From Cardiocondyla obscurior (Eukaryota > Arthropoda > Insecta > Hymenoptera > Formicidae): DNA of 64,000 nt. Of the stretch, positions 41,701-50,547 are shown in pieces (within the stretch, counting starts at the first letter, position 1; the number at the start of each line of letters is the position of its first letter). Below the pieces are notes generated by a model. The model was given only the letters and a program-made list of their open reading frames with translations. It made no database searches and was not told the origin of the DNA. Made by a program: the position numbers and the translations under genes. Where the stretch lies: positions 7,542,001 to 7,606,000 of the forward strand of contig NC_091864.1 of NCBI RefSeq assembly GCF_019399895.1, read 5' to 3'.

Positions 41701-44056
41701 TTTATCTTCTTATCCTCTCACTTCGTTTATATGTATTCTATATCTATACGCAACACCGTATTTGCCGCGCTGCTTCGATACCTACCTAGATCGGCCGCCG
41801 TGAAACGCTTACATGTTTAATAAACGGAATTACGATTGTGTAACTGTGTAACGAGATCGAATGCGACTTTACGAATTAATTTGAGAACAATGGAGTACGC
41901 ACTTTCATAGATCGGGACAATCGGATTACCTCGCGCTGATTAATGTCCATCGTTCCTTAATTAATTTTAATTTTCACTATTAATAATTATCGCGCTGAGA
42001 GAGATTTATTTCAAATAAATTTGTACAAACGTTTCATACGTTACTTCCACCTTCGTAAATTGTTATGTAAAATTCTAAAGTCACATAAGGAAACGAGCAA
42101 GAAATTCCATGCGTGGCGAATTATCGCCGTTCGCTTGAACTTCAATTGCATTGCACACCGAAAGTCCGCGTATATTCATTGAGTGATAGCTAATGATAAT
42201 AAATGATCGAGAGCATTAACGTCTAATGTGCAAAATTCAATTAAATGAGAAATGTCATGCGGATGTAATAGACATCAGTGACATTATAATGAACGTATTA
42301 ATAAAATTTATTACATCTTCGTACGCTATTCTCAAATCAACGGAAGATTTGAGAAACGCAGTTCCGCGGAATAATCATACTCCTCTAAATTTAAATAATT
42401 ATTCTCTCGTCCTCTTTTTCTTTCTTTTCTAAAAGCAGCTTGTAAAATCACATACGAGATTTCGAACCATTGAGAAAGTTTTCTCGACTGATTTGCGTCC
42501 CGCCCGTCGAGTCCAAGACTCATACGTACCGATCAATAGTTTCTCTATTCGCGCAAAGTGCATATTAATCTGGATTTCTATTTTTAACTGACTTTTCGAT
42601 CGGAAGACGATTCGCGCGCAGCTACGAACTCGCTGCGGCAACTTTTACGGTGAGAGCAGTCGGCGAAAGCGTTTCGAGATCTTCCTGGCGATCATATTAT
42701 TATAGGCAAACGCAAAACGAATAGCTGGAAATCTGGATATCCGAGTACAATCGAGAGGGAAAGACGAAATGACTCACCGTGTTGACAAGGCGCGAACTAC
42801 TTTCAGTTTCTCTTTTCCGTGATGTTCCGTGCTTTCATTTACCGTAAGTTACAAAATACCGTCGCGGAATGGTTACGTTAATTTTTCACGGCAATTCCTA
42901 TTTAACGATCTTCCCCAGCTGACTACATTTTTAATAATAAATTAATTTTTTTGGAAATAATTTCACAGCGATATCTATTAAAAAAAAAAATATCCCAACA
43001 ATTGAGAATAAAAATTTAAAGAAAACCTTTAAGTAGCAAACCCAAACGATAATTTTATTTTCTAACTGTACTACTCGGAAGCTGTAGCTCGTCCAAATCG
43101 TTTGCAATACGGAAACTATTTTTTAATAAAAAAAAAGAAAAAAAAAGAACAAATTAAATTGACTTTGAGGAAGAATCTATCATTAAGGTGAAACCTTGTA
43201 CGTTCCGTATTCGCGAATGAAACAGTGCAAAGCGGCGGTCGAATTAAATCGCGGGCTTAACATGCGATTTCGTTTAATCGAAATGGGAGGACGAAGTGTC
43301 GACGTCGCGGATAACCCGCATGGCTTTTCCACCGTTATACAAGCGATCGGTTAGTAAAGGAACCGCTTCCTTTCTCAGCCTCTAATTACCGAGCGTCGTG
43401 CCGTGCGCCGCCTGCAACCTCACCTGCGCGATTTAGTCGAATAATACGAATCGACTTGTTCCGCTGGGTCGACGGCCTTCGCGGGAAAAAAGGAAGAATA
43501 AAAAGGAAAAAAAAAGAAGAAGAAAAAAAAACAACGAGTCGCAATGTCGTAAACGATATCGAGTATCCTTGACACAAAACGCATGGAAAACGGATCTCGT
43601 CGGTCTTCGCTCGTACGTTAATTTGCGGATAATCGCGGTCCCGTAAATCCCCGATTCTTTCAATCTGCGTCTTCACTTAGCGTTGCGCAATGCGGCTTCA
43701 CGTAACGCAAAGTGGTGGAAATTAAAGCTCGTTCGTTATCCCGTTCGTTGTACGACGTTATTTGCATTGTTCGCTTTCTAATTAACGAGCATGTATGCGC
43801 GAATACATTTCTTTTTTTTTTCTTTCTTCCGGAGTTTCGATCGGAAAAGTTCCACGGCATGTTATGTCATTGAGAAACGCATATTTGTACAACAATTGAT
43901 AATACCGAGGCGGAAGGGTTCACCTTTCGATAAGTCGCTTCGATAAATTATATATCGTTTAATATAATTTATTACCTGATTTGTCTGCTCGCGTGAAGCT
44001 TCGGTAATGGCGAAGATCAGCAAAAACGCCACCACCAAGCACAACGTCTTAGCCAT
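17750..44056 (-). CDS. Giant secreted mucin-like Ser/Thr-rich protein (16 coding exons, 3105 aa)
   Basis: Seen, in transcript order: 44056..43976, 35538..34233, 34021..33366, 32935..32879, 30270..28855, 28664..28512, 25608..22261, 21030..20845, 20770..20690, 20601..20413, 20230..19691, 19554..19486, 19370..18662, 18533..18319, 18246..17995, 17809..17750. They total 9318 nt in one open frame. Exon 1 is a signal peptide (MAKTLCLVVAFLLIFAITEA), so the protein is secreted. Residues 28-681 are basic and Arg/Ser-rich. Exon 5 (701-1172) is Thr/Arg-rich. Exon 7 (1224-2339) is a Thr/Ser mucin domain ending in a twin GIYP/GIFP motif. Exons 8-16 are short Thr/Pro/Gln-rich segments ending RNSTRSAAG. No chitin-binding, VWD or transmembrane segment was seen. 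Known: such insect genes are often loosely named mucin-2, mucin-5AC or FLO11-like. Inferred: an O-glycosylated matrix, cuticle or lumen protein. The exact donor of exon 10 (CTA|gtgcgt) and any extra exon in the 8.4-kb intron 1 are the weak points. Confidence 0.72.
19604..19663. repeat. 15-bp minisatellite, four units, in intron 11 of the mucin-like gene
   Basis: Four head-to-tail copies of a 15-base unit close to ATATTTTGCAATCAA, with one to three changes between copies. It lies in the 136-base intron between 19691 and 19554. Because 15 is a multiple of three, the minus strand stays open across it (repeats of LIAKY), which artificially lengthens the open frame past the true donor at 19690. 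Confidence 0.8.
22261..25608 (-). CDS. Exon 7 of the mucin-like gene, main Thr/Ser mucin domain
   Basis: 1116 codons, phase 0 at both ends. Most of it is Thr/Ser/Val-rich, with poly-Thr (ETTTTTTTTTTS near 22900) and many N-x-S/T sites, as expected for a heavily glycosylated domain. The last 200 or so residues change to a Pro/Gly/Tyr/Asn-rich tail that carries two copies of a 17-residue motif (22716..22666 and 22626..22576) before the exon ends NANKM. Confidence 0.72.
22576..22716 (-). repeat. Twin 17-residue protein motif (GI[YF]P..[IL]VRK.P) in exon 7
   Basis: Copy 1 (22716..22666) reads YLIYGIYPNKTIVRKRP. Copy 2 (22626..22576) reads YVIFGIFPDGRLVRKFP. They start exactly 30 codons apart. 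Aligned, 9 of 17 positions are identical and most others are conservative. The DNA of the two copies differs at many sites, so the duplication is old and kept by selection on protein, not a recent minisatellite. I do not recognise it as a named domain. Confidence 0.75.
22897..22918. repeat. (GTC)n trinucleotide tract encoding poly-Thr
   Basis: GTCGTCGTCGTCGTC on the plus strand, which is ACG/ACC Thr codons on the coding minus strand. It sits inside the mucin domain of exon 7 and could vary in length between individuals. Confidence 0.6.
28855..30270 (-). CDS. Exon 5 of the mucin-like gene, Thr/Arg-rich
   Basis: 472 codons, phase 0 at both ends, starting ATKPSLASLFSERSK after a cttttcag acceptor and ending SNVNTA before gtgagt. 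The content is mixed-charge, rich in Thr, Val and Pro, with repeated TT/RT/PTT motifs and no transmembrane segment. The open frame continues upstream of 30270 for another 51 codons, but the acceptor and the phase of the preceding exon place the boundary here. Confidence 0.66.
31961..32018. repeat. AT-rich inverted repeat with a third direct copy
   Basis: TATGTTAAAATT at 31961-31972, its exact reverse complement at 31991-32002, and a further direct copy at 32007-32018. It could form a hairpin or be a decayed small element. It sits in intron 4 of the mucin-like gene. Confidence 0.6.
34233..35538 (-). CDS. Basic Arg/Ser-rich exon 2 of the mucin-like gene
   Basis: 435 codons plus one base, starting TDGQRPHGRG after a ttatttcag acceptor and ending at a gtaatt donor in phase 1. 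The composition is unlike the rest of the protein: dense Arg, Lys, Ser and Glu, with stretches such as SDRSKSRNRSKTRDPNSE and RSSGSRHRSNAKSATSRGR. They look like SR-type splicing-factor tails but follow a signal peptide. No cysteine-rich domain is present. It may be a polyampholytic linker. Confidence 0.68.
43976..44056 (-). CDS. Signal-peptide exon of the giant mucin-like gene
   Basis: 27 codons from ATG to CAG, with a canonical acceptor (ttgttttcag) ending one base before the ATG and a gtaata donor after it. The acceptor directly before the ATG shows that at least one non-coding 5' exon exists upstream. The hydrophobic core LCLVVAFLLIFAI followed by TEAS gives a clear signal peptidase site. 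It is joined in phase 0 to 35538 across an 8.4-kb intron, the largest in the gene. Confidence 0.7.
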
Positions 44057-44057
44057 T

Positions 44058-46290
44058 CTGAAAACAAATTAAAAAATTGTTTAAAATAAATAAGTAGGTT
44101 AAAAAAAAAAAAATTTAATTAGGAGTAATCTGATTCAAGAATTGTATGTATAATTATTATAAAAATCATCGTTGCGTGTTCATTCTATATTCTACTTATG
44201 ATTTCCTTCGAATGTCAAATTCATATTAAAAAAAAATACTTAATAGCCTGCAGCTTATATAAATCAACGTAATCATCTTAGACGTAATCTTCTTGCTTTA
44301 ATAAAATTTAATAAGACCTTTTACAAAATAATTTTAATAAATGAAAACTGAGCAAACGCAACGGCATTATTTGTGCGTGGCTCGAAGTTACTTTTACTCT
44401 TGCCGGTTGTTAGTCCCTATCAGCCACGCTGTGTATTTTCAATGCAATATTATCCTTTCCCCCTCGCTGACATTCTTGTACGCCCGGTTTTGACACAAAA
44501 TTGCGTACAATAATCGAAACCGAGAAACAAGGCGCTTTCGTCACGTCAATTTTCTTATGTCACAGTCCCCCTTTCAAAAAAAAGAAAAGAAAAAAATGTA
44601 TTTATTCCGAATTATACAAAAACTATTGACTCTCAATTTAAAATACGCACACGATGTCTTAAATAAAACTTTGCGAGGCCTTCTTTCCGAGATTGAAAAT
44701 ACAGAACGCGATTTAAATTAGCGTTTCGTATTTAACATTTTCCTTTCTACTTATGCGTAAATAATATTTCGTATTAAAATAATTTTATGGAAAATTTTTG
44801 CGGCAACGATTATTCCTCCTATTAATATATTCGCGCTTGTGAATGAACGGAGGCGTCGCGGGATAATCGAGAGAAGATCGGTATCGAAGACTGCTCCATT
44901 CAATGCTGCAATAATGTACACCGCAAACGCAAGGCGATTACCGATTTACGTCTATCACGAGACGTATTCAAGTAGCGCCGATCGGGCAAACTTCCTTCAA
45001 GAATTACTTATCGCGACCCGAATAGTTTTGCGAGACGAATACTTGTGGTCGCGTATTTTTTTTTTCTTTTTTTTTCTTTCTTTTTTTTTTTAACGTGAAG
45101 GCAGAGAAGCGGCAAGTTTACACGCTAGAACCGAGTAATGTAGGGTTTCGTAACCATGGTATCAGCTTTAATTTCTCGCGGGCGGTTCGTACTTGCCGAT
45201 AGAAAGTAAATTCTTTTCGCGTAGCATACGCGATCGACGATACTGGATCCGGATCGTTTCAGGAATGCCATTTTGTAACGCGCAAAAATTACCCGGGGAA
45301 ATAATTTGTTTCGCACGTACGTTTAATTGAAACGCCAATGTAGTACCGATCGTTAAAATTAATTACGCTTATAATTAATAAATTTATAATTAATCAATTA
45401 ATTAGTAGATCAACAATATTATATACGGGTTTGTTCGATGAGACGCAATGCCCGTTGCGGAATTCGTACATTCAATTACCCCGGTTTCCTTTTACGATGC
45501 ATTTTGCAAGATAATAAAGCCATCGAGCGAAGTGCGGGTTCGCCAGCCTCGATTACAAGCCGCTGGAGCGTCTTACCGCCGCCCGTTCGCGATCGTAAAG
45601 ACGAATTGTCATCGAGCGGAATTACGGCAAAAAAAAAAGAAAAAAAAACCAGCGCCGACGGAAATGAGAATTTTTCGACTATTTGCACGGTCGTTCGGCT
45701 ATGATTACACGGGTGCCCGAGTTTTACGTAAGAAACGGAGGTCGTGCATCTGGCGGTACGCGCGCACGTGAAAGTGGTCGGCCGAGTTACGTTGTCCGGG
45801 GAACGGTCAGTTGATTCCGAGTCCGGTTTTTAAGGCTGTTGAATAAAATTCGGATTATTGGACCATTCGAATGGTCCAATTTGCGCGGGGAGCCTTCATT
45901 GTCCGACTGCTACGTGCCGATCTGTTTAAGGTTAGGAACTCCGGGATCTCTCGGGTGAATTTGGATTCGAACCCCCGGCGTTAGAAACGCCGCTCATCTG
46001 GAAGAACTTGGAATTCGCGAGCGTACCCGAGTCGCGGAGCTTATTCCGAGTCGAAATAATACGCCGTGTCGTGTATTTAATTACGCGACGTTCGTCGGAG
46101 GGTTTAAGTGCCGGTCAGATTGTTGCAAGGGCACATTCTCAGCGGTACGGTTCGAAGAAACGTGGAGAGTCAATCGCGAGTAGGTGACCGTCGTTGAATC
46201 TACATAGTCGAACCCGGAAGCTCCGCCGTTCATCGCGCGGAAGCCGGGAAGCTTCGGAACGTGCAACTTTAATTTACATGCAGCACTCAC
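44058..46290 (-). other. 5' UTR intron of the mucin-like gene
   Basis: Runs from the donor at 46290..46289 to the acceptor at 44059..44058. It is AT-rich with A/T runs and contains a perfect 24-base palindrome at 45857-45880. No coding exon was recognised in it. The plus-strand text near 45966 has a tRNA T-loop-like word but no stem or cloverleaf. Confidence 0.35.
45857..45880. repeat. Perfect 24-bp palindrome
   Basis: The half-site ATTGGACCATTC is followed directly by its exact reverse complement with no spacer. It lies in the 5' UTR intron of the mucin-like gene. Confidence 0.9.
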
Positions 46291-46296
46291 CTTGCT
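46284..46296 (-). other. Strong 5' splice site, probable end of the mucin-like gene's 5' UTR exon
   Basis: The minus strand reads GCAAG|GTGAGTGC, an almost perfect donor. It is the best donor upstream of the acceptor that abuts the signal-peptide ATG, and the interval would be a 2.2-kb 5' UTR intron. The exon would extend rightwards into the GC-rich segment at 46300-47040. Its transcription start cannot be fixed, as no TATA box was seen. Confidence 0.4.
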
Positions 46297-46299
46297 TGC

Positions 46300-47050
46300 A
46301 GCTGCTCAGTCGTGCCTAATCCTATGTCTCATTTCAGAGCCACCACAGCACAATTCTTTCCGGCGATCTGTGATACTTTCTCCGATGGCGGGATTAAAAG
46401 CCGGAGAGAAACTTCTGCGGACCCACGGCAGGACGAAACGGATCGACGACGCGCGGATCCAAAAGCGAAGAACGAAGAACGGACGGCACTCGACGTCTTC
46501 GAGATGGCTCTTCGGGGGTTCGTACCGGAAGCTCCAGCTGGCGCGGCGGCACTTTTCGCGAGATGGATACGAAGAATTGATCGTAGCCCGGGCGGATTCG
46601 ATCGAGATCACAAACGAGCTCGTGAACGATTGCGGCTGACTTTAGACGGTACGTCGCACTCGGCGCATCTTCGGACGCGTCGATCTTTTTTTTCCGGCGT
46701 TTTCGCTCGCACCTTTGAGGGGGGCGCGATGTCGCCGGTCGGATGGAACGCTTCAAGACAAATGCGAGGCCAATCGAACGTCGGCCGTGTCAAAAATCTC
46801 GCTTCGCCAACTGGGAGGCGAAAGAAGGGAAAAAACCCCCCGAGGCACTCGACCAGGCATTTTCCCTTTCGCCCGAGTGCGAGACCACCACCAAGCGATC
46901 GCCATCATCCACCACCACTACCGTCACCGGCTGCTACCGCCGTTGTCGCCACTTATCCTTCGCCGTCATCAGCGCCTCCCCCTTCCCCCTCCTTCCTGGA
47001 CCCTGGACTCCGCGAGGCACCAATACCAAGATTCGATCTGGTGATCGGCG
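46300..47050. other. GC-rich segment, probable promoter/5' UTR region of the mucin-like gene
   Basis: Clearly more GC-rich than its surroundings, with CCA/CAT and CCG/CCT tracts (about 46885-47000: repeats such as catcatccaccaccac). Long open frames on both strands (up to 265 codons) are low-complexity Arg/Pro/Ser and arise from the base composition. Its position just upstream of the strong minus-strand donor suggests promoter or first-exon sequence. Confidence 0.35.
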
Positions 47051-49190
47051 ATCGACGAACGAACTGCAAAAGCGAGCGAACTGCAATTGTTAAGTTTCTA
47101 TTAAATTGAATTAAATAGAAAATTATCAAATTTAATAAAGATGTATTTAATATAAAATTTGATAAAGAAATTGATCGCGAAAATTCAGCGTGGTATCGCA
47201 CGAATGGAAAGCTGCAGGAGTTTTATTATTAATTATGATTTTTGTATTCATGCATTTAATGCAAAATTTTTGCAACTGTTATTTGTGTGATAATTAATTT
47301 TTTATTTATTATAGATGGCAGTTTATAAGTAAGTCTTTTACCTTGAATTGTTTTTTTTTCACGTGGCACAAAAGACGCTCACTCCCGCGTGCGTGAATTT
47401 CATCGCCGGAATGGTCTCGATCAGAAGTGGAGACTGAAAAAAAAGAAAAAAAGAGGCCTGCAACCATGAATTAAAGAGAAAGGACCTTTCGGTTACGGAA
47501 TAAAATGAAATGATATATGCGAGAGAAGGTCGAAGTAAATTCTGTTTCAAATTTCGTCCCCCAGAAATCGATCGGCGTTATTAAACTAAATTAATTTTTT
47601 CCCAACAATAAAACTGAATACCATATTAGATTCTGTGCTATTTTGCTAGACAAATTTATTTGACAGAACTGCGATTAAGAGTAGCAATTAAATTGAGCTG
47701 TCATCCCGGCATCAGCCTTGCACCTTTCTTGGCATGCAATCCTGATGAAATTCATGTAGAGCGCAAGTCATGAAAATAGATTTACGAGGCGCGCTTATAA
47801 AAAAAAACGGGCGTAAAGAAAAAAAAAGAAAAAAAAAAATAAAAGCGCGCGTGTAATAAATAATTAATTGCGCGCTGATCGAGTTATTCGATCGGTAGGT
47901 AATGCAAAAACGTTCAGTGTCGAAAGAGCGCTCTATATGAAATATCCGCTCAACAAAATACCTTCGAGAATATCTGGCGGACGTATCTCCGGGAATTTAT
48001 AAATGTTCTGAATTTGTACAAAAGTAAAACGCTGAACGAGCTCGAAGTGCTAGTTGCGGGCATCTTTGCTGCGTCTTTTAATTAAATTCACCGACATCTA
48101 AACGTGGTTCGAACGAGCCGCGACAATGAGATAAAACGTACACGCCCGACGCGAGAGTAATTAGATTTACAGGTACAAAGTTGTCTGATAAAAACTGATA
48201 GAAAATCACGGCGGCGTAACGCTGCTTTCTCCTTGACAATCATATTGAAAAGTAGATCATTACAGGGATCGCGATAACGCGCGGCCGCTGATATTTCTGC
48301 TGAAAGTCGGCTAAAACGTCGGAGAAAATGATACGCGCGGTCCAATTACTTTCGCGACGTGCCCGTTCGCGCTAATATTGGACATTAGTGCGACAACGCG
48401 AGGCTATAACTAATTCCGTTCGAAAATATTATCTCGCCAAAGGAAGTGGAAAGTCGAACGATTTCTCAATAGTTTGACCCATCTGCGATCGTCGGTGTGC
48501 CTCCTCTGCTGTATTCAGAGCGAGGCAAAAGCGCCAATTCTTTTTAAAGCAATCTAAAATATTAATTAAAAAAAAAATAATTACTTTCTCGACGGGAGCT
48601 TTTTCATAATCAAAACCGTGTATCATCAATTTCTAATTTTATTTTATTTTTTATCTCAATGCATATAATATTTGAAAATTAATTTTTTATCGCGCTTTCT
48701 TTATTAATCTTTTTTGTTTTTTTTAAATACTTTTGCACACTTACCTCATTCAGAAGAAACAGCTCAATGATATGTTGCCGATTATATACGGAATAGTAAT
48801 AATTTTATGCAGTCATTGTAATGCGTTTTTCATTTAATATATAATCGCATATAATTTCTCCCAGCGTTCTGAATGAAAATTTAATGTGTACGTGAAGGAA
48901 AATAAAGTACTTACGGAGTGCTCATATTTATAGATGATTTACAGGCAATAAAGAACAGCTTTATATATATAATATATGGAAATTTATTCATAATATAAAT
49001 TACAAAATGTAATATAAATTACAAAATATAATATAAATTATAATCGTTACAAAATCTTTTTATTTTACTGTTAAGTTTAAACATTATTGGCGATTGATCT
49101 CTTCGACTAGATAATTACTATATTTTCTTATCTCACATTCTTTTTCATAACTCCTTTCGATCGATAAGCGTGGAAGTATCATGCACACGA
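47051..49190. other. Intergenic, AT-rich, no gene recognised
   Basis: Between the putative mucin promoter and the COLGALT remnant. Contains A-rich tracts near 47800-47840 and a 19-base tandem repeat at 48992-49042. No supported open frame, RNA gene or transposon end. Confidence 0.5.
48992..49042. repeat. 19-bp AT-rich tandem repeat, about 2.6 units
   Basis: Unit close to AATATAAATTACAAAATGT at 48992-49010, repeated with one change at 49011-49029 and partially from 49030. Confidence 0.75.
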
Positions 49191-49194
49191 GTTT

Positions 49195-49677
49195 TTAATC
49201 TTCTGTATCACTGATATGTCCATCTTCATCAGTATAGTGCGTTGGATAAATTAAAAGTGTTCTGGCATCATTGCCGCCCAAAAATTGCTATACATTCCAT
49301 CTGATTTTAGTAAAGGGGCCACAACAGTATGTCTCTTATGTACCAAATTGAGAAGAGCACTCGAGTTGGTCAAAAAAACATCGGCATTCAACATCTGCAA
49401 GAAATTTTCTTTATATAGTTACGGAGAGAGTTACTAATAAAAATTAATTTAAAAGGGAACGCCTAAGGGAACGAATGACAATCGCGCTGATGCAATTGCG
49501 AAGCGAGAGGCAAGGTTATAATCTTGTTACTCACCAAATCTTATTCGATTGTTCGGGATAATCCTATCGCTCCAGTAGACTTAGGAAATACGGTAACGTC
49601 TGAGCCTTGTTTCTGGCCAGCATACAGATTAACACGGTTGGCAGTTTTGTTGACAAGTCGGGCATATCAGACGTCGC
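49195..49677 (-). pseudogene. Procollagen galactosyltransferase (COLGALT/GT25) remnant
   Basis: Seen in three frames or blocks on the minus strand. Block a, 49677..49535, after a cttgcag acceptor and ending at gtgagt: LPTVLICMLARNKAQTLPYF then LSLLER, an in-frame TAG at 49566..49564, then DYP. Block b, 49394..49251, after ttgcag: NADVFLTNSSALLNLVHKRH then TVVAPLLKSDGMYSNFWAA. Block c, about 49262..49195, in another frame: LLIYPTHYTDEDGHISDTED and stop. Known: these match the N-terminal GT25 segment (VLI..LARNKAHTLPYFL), the catalytic-core segment (D-x-D..VVAPML..YSNFW) and the extreme C-terminus (LLIYPTHYT-DDG-SDTE) of collagen hydroxylysine galactosyltransferases, ER enzymes of about 600 residues. 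Most of the enzyme between the blocks is missing, b and c abut out of frame, and the TAG replaces an expected Leu codon (TTG). Inferred: a decayed copy, with a working gene presumably elsewhere. Confidence 0.8.
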
Positions 49678-49730
49678 CTGCAAGAATGTGAGGTTAACGA
49701 GGATGAAAATCGGCAAATACTCTCGAAAAA

Positions 49731-49958
49731 TCATTGTAAAACGGTTAACAATAAATAAGTTTCAACAATAAATGCAGTCCCGTCATTTCTAGCACCTTTT
49801 TCTTTGTAAATTATAAATCCATCAATGTTGGAAACAGATACAGTTTGTTCTATTTCTGGTTCGACATATACGACTCTAAAATCACGTTCGCCAGTTGTCG
49901 TCGGCGCAGCAAAAGTCGTATCTGTCTTCCAGCGTACGTCCACATACTGTAGTGTGAT
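49731..49958 (-). CDS. Unrecognised terminal exon, 75 residues
   Basis: Opens after an acceptor-like gatctcag and reads ITLQYVDVRWKTDTTFAAPT through VVYVEPEIEQTVSVSNIDGF to a C-terminus LLLTVLQ and TGA. The composition is protein-like (balanced, non-repetitive, alternating hydrophobic strands) and there is an in-frame stop four codons before the ORF's first sense codon after the splice, so an upstream exon is needed if it is real. No such exon with a good donor was found between it and the PLD gene. It lies immediately upstream of, and on the same strand as, the COLGALT remnant, and could be another gene fragment from the same event. I do not recognise the family. Confidence 0.35.
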   Translation of the reverse strand: MTLQYVDVRWKTDTTFAAPTTTGERDFRVVYVEPEIEQTVSVSNIDGFIIYKEKGARNDGTAFIVETYLLLTVLQ

Positions 49959-50547
49959 CTGAGATCAACGGCAATCGATAGCAATGATCATCACTTGAGT
50001 CACGCAATCACTCTCAAGGCGGCGATAGTTGCTACAATATATTGTGCAGGTGCACGAGAGATATACACGTCGATGATGCCTGATAGACGGGTCGTTTTTA
50101 GGCTAGAATTGTGCTACGTGTAAAACGAGGTAATTGTCTTTAATTTCTATTTATTAATTTATTTTTTATAAACGCACAAAAACTCATTATGAATCTGTTT
50201 CTTTTTTTTTTTTTTTTTTTTTTTTTTCTATTTAAGTATTTCATTGTGATGACGAGCTCACTCAGGTATCTATGTTTGGTGTTTTCTTGGCAATGATATT
50301 GTCTTATCTCTTTTTTCCCAACGTATGATTGTTATCTGGTTATTTTTATCGTACACTTAAGATATTTAATTTCTTTTTTTTTATATTCAACTTTGTTTAG
50401 TCAGCACTACTTCTAGCTTCTTGTGTCATATTGAGTAATCGGATTCGCACTCGGTATTCTCATTGTGCTTTTAATAAGTCAAAAGTATATTTATATGTTT
50501 TAATGCAACATAAAACATAAAAGTTCTTTGCAGAAAACTTGCCAAAG
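49959..50547 (+). other. PLD 5' flank with probable non-coding first exon
   Basis: An acceptor (ctttgcag, exon from 50534) lies 14 bases before the PLD ATG, so a 5' UTR exon exists upstream. The best donor is AACGAG|gtaatt after 50129, giving a 404-base intron. A poly-T run of about 28 bases (near 50199-50227) lies in that intron. The transcription start is not defined; no TATA box was seen. Confidence 0.4.

Noticed and set aside
45955..46000. tRNA T-loop-like word (ggattcgaacccccgg) suggesting a minus-strand tRNA
   Set aside because: The T stem cannot pair (GGGGG against CCAAA), and no acceptor, D or anticodon arm is found around it.
46312..47109. 265-codon plus-strand open frame preceded by a good-looking acceptor (ctcatttcag)
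   Set aside because: The product is low-complexity Arg/Pro/Ser/His arising from GC-rich simple repeats, open frames exist on several frames of both strands, and no partner exon with a matching phase was found.
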